Shown piece after piece: positions 32,678 through 45,462 of a stretch of DNA of 64,000 bases. A program made the translations under genes and the position numbers. Origin of the DNA: Porodaedalea pini (Eukaryota > Basidiomycota > Agaricomycetes > Hymenochaetales > Hymenochaetaceae); assembly GCA_002794775.1 (NCBI GenBank), contig NBAY01000009.1, positions 620,001 through 684,000 of the forward strand, read 5' to 3'. Within the stretch, counting starts at the first letter, position 1. Each line of letters opens with the position of its first letter. The notes below the pieces were generated by a model, which did not search any database, was not told where the DNA came from, and saw only the letters and a list, made by a program, of their open reading frames with translations.

Positions 32678-34450
32678 ATGGTTTCCATACAAGTGCTCTA
32701 CGAAAAAGGGTATGAGATCATGATTCTGCGCGTGAGTATTTTGATCACTCGACATCCTGTTTATACCTGACTGTCAGTCGTTTGTGGCTCTGGGCAGTAT
32801 ACTTCAGGTCAGTTCGTGGACAATCTGCATAGGATGTTTATTGCTGGTATATTAATATAATCGTATGCATCCAAACAGTTGCTGCATTGGTTCTTATAGT
32901 GAGTTATGCGCTGCTTTTCTCATATAAAGATTGTGATCAAAATGCAGGTATACGAATACCTGATAACTATCGAGGGAGAGGTATGGCTCTCGAACGGTAT
33001 ATGAGAGTGTCTCATCTTTGTCTTACCCTTTCTCAACAGATCACGCTCATATGGCCGTCCCGGCTTTCGCTGCCGAAGATATTATTCCTTCTGAACCGAT
33101 ACTTGTCAGTGGTAACTGCAGTCGTCGCAGCGTATAGTAAGTGCCCCATATGACGATAACCTACAAGCCAAATCTTGCTCATTAATACTGACGCCAAGTT
33201 AGTTCTCGTTCCTGATACCGATTACGACGCAAGTCATGTGTTAGGACCCCTGAAGACATGCTCTAAATATATTCTTCCTTGCAGAACTGTAAAACGCTCT
33301 TCATAACTGCAGGTGGTAAGCTCCATCCTCGACTGGAAATGCATATATAGGTACTTATCATCCGGTATTCCAGCACTGGCGTGCTCTTGCTACGTTTTTG
33401 CTGAAGGTGAGTTTTTCGTAGTTACAGAAGGGTTCATGTTTCGACAATATTAATGAGGTGGGTGCAGCGACACTCTTCGTACGAGCGTACGCAATATGGG
33501 AGCGTAGACGAACAATTCTCATCTTCTTGTCTATTATTTTCGCGGTGAGTTGATCTGCTTCAATTTTTGTTTCATAGTTTATCGATCAAATTTATCGAAG
33601 GGCGCTATTGCCGGCGCTTATTATGCAACGGCACGTTTCCTTGTGTCCACCGACCGTAAGAACGGCTTTCGTTGAGTATTTTGACTACTGATCGAAGTCG
33701 ATACATTAGCTTCGTCTCTTCGGGTATTCCATTCTGGTTGCCTCTTGGTGACCTCGAACCGGATAGAGTGGATATCGCTTGTTACCCTCGTCTGTTGCGA
33801 AACAGGTCTGTGCTACAACATCCGCATGTCGCATATAAAGATTTTATTACTGTCCTTTTTCTTCTACACAAGTCGCTCTCAGCCTTCTGTTGGCCAGAGC
33901 CTTCCTTTACTGTAAGCTGTTGGATTCACTGTTACAGACCACAGACTGACGTCTAGCAGACCGCAACTCGGGCTCGGCCAGTGTTCTTATGGAAACAATG
34001 CTGACAGATGGTTTGTCCTGTCGCTACTCTGCGAAATTGGGTTCTGATAAATTCTGTCTGTACAGGAACATTGTACTATGTGTGCATACTCTGTAAGTGA
34101 TAGAGTGATCATGTTTTGTTGATATAGCTGACATAATCCTCTAATACCCCTAGTTACTACGATCACAAACATGTTCGTGCTGCGCTTGGAAGATGTGCGA
34201 GCTATCAACTTTTTTCCTTGAGAGACATGGTGTTGACACAGTGCACACTTACAGACCACTCTGAATTGCATTCTCCTCGTGTGAGCTCAGAAAACTTTGA
34301 TCATGGCGAACTGTTTTGAGCTAATGAACAAATAAAAGCCCACAGAGTATACTGCACAGTATTCTGTGCAATCGGCTTTTGTTGCGGATTCGTGGCGCAG
34401 GGAACTCTGCCAGCAATCTCCTGCAGCACACTACTCTACAATCGTCTTGA
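32678..34450 (+). CDS. DUF6533 multipass membrane protein, copy C
   Basis: Tandem paralogue of copy B. Exon 1 (32678-32731) gives MVSIQVLYEKGYEIMILR. Micro-exons are 10 nt (32798-32807), 20 nt (32879-32898) and 33 nt (32948-32980), together YTSVAALVLIVYEYLITIEGE. All their donors are GT. The next exon gives ITLIWPSRLSLPKILFLLNR. Later ATLFVRAYAIWERRRTILIF, GAIAGAYYATARFLVSTD, ASVLMETMLTDG, GTLYYVCIL, TITNMFVLRLEDVR and the end PQSILHSILCNRLLLRIRGA with a stop at 34448-34450. Exon lengths at the 5' end are identical to copies A and B. Function unknown; the family resembles receptor-like seven-helix proteins but this is not proof of signalling. Confidence 0.82.
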
Positions 34451-35088
34451 TATCTTTTCCCCCTTTTCCTTTCCCCTAGTGATCGTCCTTCTCTCCTTAC
34501 ATCCATGTTTGCCGCACTGGAATCGTCAGGTGTGTGGTCTGTCTTTACCAATATCGGAATTCTTGGCGGCCTTCGTAGGTATAGAAGTTTTAGAGCATGG
34601 CCAATCTAAAATCTTATATGCTTATTTTGTCAGCTCAGATGTCTAGCGAGGGTTCCTTCCAGTGCTTCCGCTGGGCCCATGTATTTGTACATGTAAAGAA
34701 AGTAATGCGAGAAGCCATTTTTCATCTGTTGACACCCTAGTTTCTGTAGACATGTCTGAGCCTCGCCTTAGCTCCAGCATTGTGTTATCTCCTTACCAAG
34801 AATATAGTTTCAATTCACCAACAGAGCCTCCAACGACAACAATCGGGAGCAGCGTGCTTATACTCTTCGGGACCTCCAGTTTTATCTTGTGTGCGTATCA
34901 ATGAATTGGGTTATTCACGAAGCCGTTGTATTTCGGCCATAGACACACTAATGAGAGCCTCTTATTATTTCTATACCATGCTATGCATTATCTATGGTAC
35001 GCTAGATCGCTTACATATACTATAATTTGTTGTCCGCGTGTGGGTATTCGAGTTATACAATAAATGTAGGTCTGCCGCTCCAGCTGTA
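34451..35088. other. Convergent intergenic
   Basis: About 640 bases between DUF6533 C and the 3' end of the TBC gene. Short open frames only. I see no gene. Confidence 0.5.
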
Positions 35089-38000
35089 TCATAACATCTC
35101 CGCGAGCTGCTTAACGTGAGCATTCCGTCGTTTAACAATGTCTGTATGAACCAGAGTATTACGTAATTCAGCTTCCGCCTGGGATAAGAGGTGAGCTGCG
35201 AGTCTGATATGAGAATGGACACTTGTACCTGCAGAAGCTTATCCGCTTGCCACATGCGAGTCGGTAGGCTCTCTAAAGTAATATAGACTGCAGAAATAGA
35301 TTGACAATCCAGCAGCTCCGACTCGCTGGCCCTTAATATGCCCAAGGCAATCCTGAACAACACATCAAGACCATCAACGAAGAAGAGATCCCAAACCCTG
35401 AAAAGCGTCTAGAAGACGAGATATTCACTAAGCGACGAGGCCGCAAATTTTCAGTAGACCTGGTACTTACCTCGACCGGCAAGCAATCGGTAAAGAGAGA
35501 TAAAAACCAAGAAAAGCATATAGCGGGAAGGTCGACTCCGAGTTCCGTCAAGTGTTCATGAACAGCCGGCATGAGTTCTTGAACGTAGTCCATTAAGACC
35601 AGAGGACATGCGCGCGAGACCAGCAAGGAAGGGGAGAAAAAGTCATTCGGAAGAATGCGCTCAATAATGGCTGAGAGTATCCAGAAAGCCTCCTCTTCGT
35701 TTCCAAACACCAAAAGAAGAGTAGAAGTTACGAGGTTCATCCCCTGGCAGTAGCCCACGGAGGGGTTGCGTCTATACGTAACATATAAGCCTGTGAACGT
35801 AGAGATCAATGGTCATCAAACCGACCTGCTATAAGCAAGGAGAACCCTGCGGAGCTTGTCAATACCGGGTCCGTCGCCGCCGAAAAATACGTTCAGCGGC
35901 ATGGTCCGACCGACATCTTTCTCGATTTCAACGGCTACGCTGTCCATATCTTGACGATCATGAAGTAAATCTTTGAAGAAACCTGGCTCCATCATCTCCA
36001 AAGCACCACTACACTCGAGCCATATCTTAGCCCGATAAACGAGAGGAATGCCACCCCGTATTAATCGCTCAAGTTCCCTCCGTTCGTCACGGCTCAGGGA
36101 GTGGCCCATCCCGCTAAAACCAATAAGGCCATCATTATGGTCAAGTTCCTCTTCATTGTCTGGAGTTGCGAGGCCTAGCATCACAGCGGCACCTCCGAAG
36201 CTATTGGCATTTGACGCTCCAGACAGCTGTGTTTTGTTCTTCACCTTGCTGCGTTGTTTAATAAAGACATCCCAAGACTTTTTTCGCGTCTCCTGCTGTT
36301 GATCGTGAATCTCTATCAAACGCTGAAGCATACCGCGGATGCGCTTCTCACACACATGGTTTGGTGTGTCTGAGTCAATAGATAAAATAGACACCAGTGA
36401 CTTCGCAGCAGGAGGGACCGTAACAGTTCCTGACCTTCTTCGAGAGGATACATTGGAGGGACGCCGATGAAGAGATGGAGATTTGGTGTCTCGTGTGGCT
36501 TGTGAATATCCGGAATGTACGGACTCCTTGCCCACGGATTGCGCCCTGCCACGAGGCACGCCATCGCTTGTATAATCGCAGTCGCAATCACCTTTGACAA
36601 TGTCCAAAGTAGCTTTCTCGAGTGCTTCATCCGACCATTCTTCCTCCTCCTGCCGGTCCGCAATCTTAATACCCGTCAAGCAAGCAGGAGCAGAATTCTG
36701 GCATTCTTCGGCTCGTTGGAGCAGAAGGGCATCATATTGTGTGACATCATAGATGAACCCGTATCGGTCAGTAAGAGATTCGCTTGCGGATGTCTCGCGT
36801 TGCTTGGAGTAGCGTGACACAGCGGTTGATATCTGCACTGCGGAACGGAAGTCTTTCGAAGTCAGAGAGACGTAGCGCTTCGAAAGATACTGTGTCGGTG
36901 GTTTAGCTGTGTCCGGAATGATCGAATCCAAGGGCACAGAGCGCGGTTTTTGTCTGCCCCGCTGCGTGGAGGACTGAGCCTCTCCGCCGCTGTTCTGAAC
37001 AGCATTACCAGCATTGTTCGATGGCACGATACCTGCACTCTTCTGCACAACGCCAACAGCATTTGAAATCTTTCGCTGCTGCTCGGCAATGAATGGTCCG
37101 AACAGCGGTCCACCAAATAGGGCTGTCGACGGTTGAGACCGCCTGCCTCTGTCGACTGCAGATTGACCAGAGAGCGCCTTATTCAGTGTTGCTCGGGCGT
37201 CGGTATGCTCAATAGGGTCGCTCATGCCCTTGGGCAGCGAAACATCCGAAGCTCCCGGGAGATCCGCCTTTTGTTGCTTCTTCTCCCGTGGCTTCTCTCT
37301 GAACACTATACCCTCTTCTCGAGCATTAGACACAAGCGTCATGGCAAGTCGCGCAACGAGTTCGCTAGTTTCGTGGCCCTGATCAACAAGAATGCTTGAT
37401 GGATCTTTGCTCATCACGCGTGTAGCGTTTACGATCGCTTGTAAGGTCGCGCCTTGTTGGGGCAGGGCATCGGGTGAGAAGGATAAACCGGATGAGCTGG
37501 CGCTTTCGACATCTAGAGCGTCGGGGAGTTTAGTTAATTGTGGAGGAAGGGGCGTTGCGGGCAGGATGTCATGGGTTGGCGAGGAGAGTACGGGATGTAT
37601 GGTGTCAACACGATCTATTTCTTGAGGGGCAGGCTCAGTCTGGGTAGGTGACTCCAACGCAGACTTTTTGGACGGCGAAGATATAGTAGGGTTTATGATG
37701 GAGAACCCAAGGGATCCAAAAACGCTCTTGCTATATATGCGTTTAGTTTTATCAATCCGCAAGGTTTTGGGCTGACTAGCTGTCGCAGGAGAAGGTCTCA
37801 AGAATTCTTCGCTGTTATCTGCTGGAGAAATTGATAGCGCAGGGCGCTCTCTCTTCGACTTATCCTTCGCCAACCAAGTTCCCATCCATTTTGCAATGGC
37901 TGAACGCTCCGTAGAAGTCGGGCCGTTATCAAGAGGGGCGCTGGCTATGCTACTCGTCAGACTCTTGGAAACCAAGGAATCAGAGATAGCATCGTCCTTG

Positions 38001-39021
38001 ACAGCTAATGAGCCCTCTAAAGTCTCAGTTTGGATCAATGTGATTGGGACACCAACATCCGTGCGGTCGTCGAGATTCGATCGAGAGATTTCAGCTTCGT
38101 CCTCAATCTCTTCTTCAGGGACGGTCGAAGGCTTCAAATGTACGTTTTCGTTGAGTGCTTCGTTTAAAGACTGAGAAAGGGACTACGAGCGATGATCAGA
38201 CTCTCAAATACTTTATACATCCTGCTATGACTCACCAGCACGCTGTTGCGTTTCGTAAGTAAATGTGTCTCCTCAGCTTCCGAAAATACTGAGGCAAGGA
38301 TGCGTCTTCCAGTATCACGTTCCGAGAGAGGTAACTTGTTTACAACCTGCTCTGTTCTCTTTCGTAGAGATTTGTCGCGTTCTTCGAAGAAGAGTCGGAG
38401 CTTATCCAGCTCGCTGCGCTCCACGGACAAATCTTCTAGAGCAGCAGAAAGCACCCGCAAGGTAGAATGGTATGATTGAAGGGGTATGTCTAAGGAAGAG
38501 CTGGTGGGGTTATACAGTGACATCGTATCCTTGATTTGAGCGTCTGAAAGTTCATGCCATTTTGTATTTAAGACCTGCGAGGATGTAACTGGCCCAAAAT
38601 CTCCTTTCTCCTTGGTAGGCAAAGCTTTTGCTCTGACAGCCTCCGTCACATTCCCAGCCGGAGAAGTGACTCCTGAAGCATTGCTAGTTCCTTTCTGTCT
38701 AGAGGTCGACCGACCATCCCACAGCGAAGACAACGACCGCTCTGACGAGACCCGTCCCACGTTCGATCTCAGACCGCCATCACCACGAAGCTCCGAATCT
38801 TCCTTTTTCCTCCCTTCGCGCTTCGTCCACTCACTGAGAAATGAATTTCCGTGTTCTGCTTGGGCTTTCAAGGTAAAATAACTAGTGCCGGGTCGCGCAT
38901 CTTCATCGCTGGGAGGGATTTGTCTAGACCGCCCTCGACGAACGGTCGACGAGAGCGCTGGAGAAAGAGGATGACTATCGGAAAAGCTGGGCGATGCAAG
39001 TGTGTTGGGAGTCGAAGTCAT
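35089..39021 (-). CDS. TBC domain Rab GTPase-activating protein, long disordered N-terminus
   Basis: Stimulates GTP hydrolysis on a Rab GTPase in vesicle traffic. Exon 1 (39021 to about 38253) and exon 2 (about 38205 to 35850) give some 1,000 residues of mostly Ser/Pro/Lys-rich disordered sequence. A coiled-coil-like segment (LSAALEDLSVERSELDKLRL) lies near residue 210. The TBC domain starts at RLIRGGIPLVYRAKIWLECS, carries the arginine finger in IEKDVGRTMPLN and, after a 54-base intron, the glutamine finger in NPSVGYCQGMNLVTSTLLLV. Then FWILSAIIERILPNDFFSP, FLSLFTDCLPVE, TLFRVWDLFFVDGLDVLFRI. The last exon ends NAHVKQLAEML, stop at 35089-35091. Both fingers are present, so it should be active. 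The start could be 39051 if the upstream Met is used. The layout resembles Gyp2/TBC1D-type GAPs. Confidence 0.92.
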
Positions 39022-39199
39022 ACCATAGATGAAGAAAGTAAGAGGTGTCAATGTTCTTTAGATTACAGAGCGGAACGTTCAAACATTCGAAGACGGTGAC
39101 GTTCCTCCGTGAGGCACGTGCCGTCGATTAATTCAATCCCGTGATTGTGAGATTCACTGTCTCGGTATGTGATCATCTGTGACTATTAATATTATCTGG
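39022..39199. other. TBC gene promoter
   Basis: Short gap upstream of the TBC gene. Nothing distinctive is seen. Confidence 0.4.
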
Positions 39200-39613
39200 T
39201 TAGACCGTGACAGACTTAGTAACTAACTTTCGGAAACAAGCAGACCTCGAATTATCCTTCCTTTCAATCCAGTACGCGTCCAAGATCTTCAGTAGACTTT
39301 CAATCGTCGCAGTCACTGACTCACTGGCATCGACTTGAAAAGGACCGAACAATAAACTTGCCGTATAGACATACGGTAGGAAGCTTTCATTTGTAGGCCA
39401 GGTCAACGACGGAGAGGCTCAAATCCAAGGCCATCAGAATGATCCGGCGTAAGTTCCCTAAACTGCGTCTCATACGGCGGTGTTTGCTTGCTCGGGTACG
39501 GTATAACTTGAAGCAGCTTGAAGTAGCAACACAACTGACTCCTGTCGTATCTCCAGTAACCACGCCGAATCCGAAGAAAGCGACATGGCCTGCTCCTTCT
39601 CAAGGCCGATCAT
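39200..39613 (-). CDS. Possible small two-exon gene, unknown
   Basis: Not recognised. On the minus strand an ATG at 39613 opens MIGLEKEQAMSLSSDSAWLL, then EIRQESVVLLLQAASSYTVP. A plausible 58-base intron (GTATGA to TTTGAG, branch-like CTGAT) leads to LTWPTNESFLPYVYTASLLF and LKILDAYWIERKDNSRSACF with a stop at 39200. Both pieces have protein-like composition, but the intron phase is off by one, so either the joint or a base is wrong. A real gene of about 120 residues is more likely than chance, but not certain. Confidence 0.33.
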
Positions 39614-39907
39614 CCACAGTTAACTTCAAGAATTCTGCCACTAATACATTTCCTCACAGACCGAGCGTTTATCAAGATGACTGTGCAGTTCGAAACCCAT
39701 CTATCATTTATTTCTATGCAGTGGCGAAGATGCAATCATTCGCCTCCCGGAGCTAAGCGACCGTCGAAAAGTATCACGACGAGTTCAAATCAGGTTCGAC
39801 AGCCAATGAGCAGCGAGCCTACTGATGCTCCTTGGATGCCCTTCTGTCGGTCAGTTGCGAGTATAAGAAGCCCGTGCTTATTGATACTTCAAGTCCCGAC
39901 CTCCAGC

Positions 39908-41599
39908 ATGGCTGCGCCTAGGGAGTGGAACTTCACTCTGTACGACACTAGTCCGTTGCTCCATTATCGTCCTCTCAGTAACGTGGCATTTTCTCACTTC
40001 AGATAATGCATAGTCTTATGTATGCTTCTCCCTAGGTGACGGGTCGAACACCTCCACTGGCTGGCAAAGCGTCTACGATGATAAGGCCAATGTATCATAC
40101 CACATTACCTGCATGCCTAACGCAAGTATTTCACTATCATTTTTCGGTAAGTACCTTCCTCATAACGCCATAGATGCGTCTTCTCAATGTCTGTACGTTT
40201 AAAGGTGCCGGTATTACACTCTATGGAACGAGTAACGTTTCGTTTGTCGCATACTTCGATAAGCAAAATGCATCTCTGCCGTCCAACCAAGAAAGGATCC
40301 TATACCAATCGAACGGCGCTAAGCTAGACACACATGAAATTCAGCTGGAGATGCAGTCTGTCGATGAAGCACAGGAATTTCGTTTCGACAAGGCTGTGGT
40401 GACTTCACAGGTGGTAGGCAAGTGAGTAAACAAACTGATAAAGACTCTATCAGAACCTTACCTGGCAGCGTTAGGCAACTCTCTCCAGAGATAGTCGAAC
40501 ATGGAAGCGACGCCAAACTAATGAAATTTCGCGGATCTTGGCATACGAAAAACAGTTCAAATAGGTTTGCTCTTAGCCCACAGTCGAACGCCACTGTGCG
40601 CGCAACGAAACGACCCGGAGACACAATCTCTTTCTCTTTCAATGGAAGAGCAGTCGCTATCTACGGTCCAGTTAATGCATCCAGTGGCTTGTTCTCCGTC
40701 GTGAGTATTCTCCATCATGATTCGTTTAAAGATACGAGCGAATTGAAGTCTCATTTTGGATACAGTCGCACAACGACGATGTTCATCTCGTTAATGCGAG
40801 CTCGCAAATCCAAATAGATGAGACAGTTCTATATTGCGAAGATGGTCTTGATGAAAGCAACACAACTACCATTTCCCTCACAAACCTAGGAGACGGCCAG
40901 ACAACATTCTGTATGAGCAGGGCTGAAGTTATTTCATTCAATTCGACCAATGCGACCTCATCTGCGTGGGCATCGTAAGCTAATTCACTACGGCAATATC
41001 GGCCCATCGCCAACATGCCAACAATGTCTAAGAAGTTCAACCAGCAACAATCAAAGGAAGACGCACATTGGCGCGATCATCGGACCAATTGTTGGTATTA
41101 CAATAATCGTGGCGACTATTTGTGGTATAATGATGATGAAAAGGAAATGGCGGAAGGGCAGCAGCGTGGGAGGCACGGTAACGCCATTTGAAATTGACCA
41201 CGAAGTAGGAGATTTCTATAGAGTACGTGTCACGAGGTCACAAACTGATTTTGCCCGAAAACAGGGAATGGATACCAACATGATTGGAAAGTCATCAAAG
41301 GAACAGTTGCCGGGACCGAATGCAAATGGTCAGTCAACAGATCTGAAGGTGCTCTTTGTGATGCTAATTAACTTCAAGAGCCAGCAAACATTTGCCAGGA
41401 TACTCCTGGAGTAGGAACAGTGGCTCCAGCAGCGGTCTCTTCGACATCCCTGTCAACAGTGGAAAGACTTCTTCAGCTCATCGCTCGCCAAGTAGATGCC
41501 GCCGGAAGGCCAGAAGGACAAGCAGCTGGAGAGCAAGATAGGTCTCTTCCCCCGTATCCTGAATCTGTGCGTGGCAGGAGCTTCCGTTCAGTTAATTAA
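39908..41599 (+). CDS. Single-pass membrane protein with extracellular beta-sandwich-like halves
   Basis: A type common in mushrooms, function unknown. Exon 1 gives MAAPREWNFTLYDTSPLLHY. After an intron (about 39980-40035) comes GDGSNTSTGWQSVYDDKANV and ITLYGTSNVSFVAYFD, then a second similar half with GDTISFSFNGRAVAIYGPVN. Asn-x-Ser/Thr sites are frequent (NVS, NAS, NTT, NST). One membrane helix follows (IGAIIGPIVGITIIVATICG), then a basic stop-transfer (MMMKRKWRKG) and a cytoplasmic tail ending SVRGRSFRSVN. The stop is at 41597-41599. There is no obvious N-terminal signal peptide, so the membrane helix may act as the only signal, or a 5' exon is missing. Lectin-like or adhesion roles are possible for this layout but cannot be claimed. 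Confidence 0.75.
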
Positions 41600-41996
41600 A
41601 TAAGATATCCTCATCCGTGGACATTCAAACATCCCTGGCGAGTTTTCAACACTCTGGACTTAAGAGTCTCTTTCCCCTGTACATTTCTTCCTGGACAGCT
41701 GAATACACGTTCCTTGGTCTGATAGGTTTCAAGGGACATTTGGACATTATTCTTCGTATATGTACAACTGAGTAGGGAAATTTCGTTAATTGTATATTTT
41801 AGGCAGAATAGGAAGTAAATGCTCTTAAAGACTAAGATGGTACAAGACTCAATAGTGCATGCTCTCATAACGCAAATGCTCCTTCCTTTTTGCACGGAAA
41901 AGCATATGGGATTCGGATACTAGTCCAAGATGTGAATGAGTGTTAAATTGTAGAATCAGGCATCCCATAAACTCACTAGACGTGGGTGCCTTCCTG
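41600..41996. other. Convergent intergenic
   Basis: About 400 AT-rich bases between two 3' ends. It carries only terminator and polyadenylation sequence as far as I can see. Confidence 0.5.
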
Positions 41997-42353
41997 TCAC
42001 CGCCCTTTCCTTCGTGCCTCTTCAGCTTGAGCATTCGCCATGGCGAGCGATTCCTTCTGCTGTTCACCGAGGACTCTTCTCTGATTGAAGTAATCAATCT
42101 GCAATTCAATTTTGAGCCAAGAAAAAACAGACGAGCTGCTTAGAACATGACGTACCCAGCTCTTCGCACAGCTGCCTTCATAAGCCTTGAGTTGGGTCGA
42201 GCACGCTTTGCCTTCGTCTCCGGGCTTTACGACACCAGCTGCGTCGAGACATGCGAAGTATGCATCTCTGCTTTCCCAGCACTTTTGGCGATCCCGCCGA
42301 GCTGGTGGCTTGGGCTCCGAACCGTTGCTGTCAAACCAAGGTAGCCAGCCCAT
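41997..42353 (-). CDS. COA6: Cytochrome c oxidase assembly factor 6
   Basis: A small intermembrane-space protein that helps deliver copper to subunit II of cytochrome c oxidase. The start at 42353 gives MGWLPWFDSNGSEPKPPARR. The twin Cys motifs follow: CWESRDAYFAC (Cys-x9-Cys) and CSTQLKAYEGSC (Cys-x10-Cys), which are oxidised through Mia40. After a 57-base intron (GTACGT to TTGCAG) the last exon reads IDYFNQRRVLGEQQKESLAM to EEARRKGR. The joined SWIDYFNQRR matches the family's SWVEYFNKRR. The intron is a multiple of three and has no stop, so unspliced RNA would also be translated with 19 extra residues. The start lies 152 bases from that of RIX7, on the other strand. Confidence 0.93.
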   Translation of the reverse strand: MGWLPWFDSNGSEPKPPARRDRQKCWESRDAYFACLDAAGVVKPGDEGKACSTQLKAYEGSCAKSWVRHVLSSSSVFSWLKIELQIDYFNQRRVLGEQQKESLAMANAQAEEARRKGR

Positions 42354-42505
42354 GTCAACGTTATGGTAGTCGCGAAAGGGGGAGAGCGAGACTTTCCCGT
42401 TTTGAAAGATCGACGCTTCCGTGAACTCATTTTTCGGGGCATGAGCGAGCTCCCTAAATCGCCTCAAGTTGCATAGACTTAGCAGTGTTCTTCGCTGAAA
42501 AAACC

Positions 42506-45210
<2,705 letters not shown>

Positions 45211-45462
45211 TTTTATAGTATAATTATAACTACATGGTCTCACGCACAAAGAGTTGATTAATATGCTAAACTGATAAGGAAATAAAGTAGAAAAGAAAAG
45301 GTAAAAAAAAAAAGATTTATTTCGTTGATCCCGTCGCGTGAAGATTGCGTCCTGCGAGGAACGCTTTGACCGGCCCTTAAGCAGAAGGCGCGTCTCTGCT
45401 GTGGTTCACGTTGGCTTTTGTGGACAACATCCAGCGGACTCCCAGCGAGACATCTTCCCGAG

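Larger units (their letters stand above)
30030..34450 (+). repeat. Tandem duplication with two DUF6533 genes
   Basis: Two head-to-tail units of about 2.3-2.4 kb. Anchors shared by both: AACGTGATGATCT at 30032 and 32349; a block around CTTATAAG at 30232 and 32543; the ATGs at 30343 and 32678; the exon for YAIWER at about 31075 and 33489; the stops at 32013 and 34448. Exons are well conserved, introns clearly diverged, so the duplication is old. The spacing changes from 2311 to 2435 bases along the unit, which means small insertions in copy C. Confidence 0.85.
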
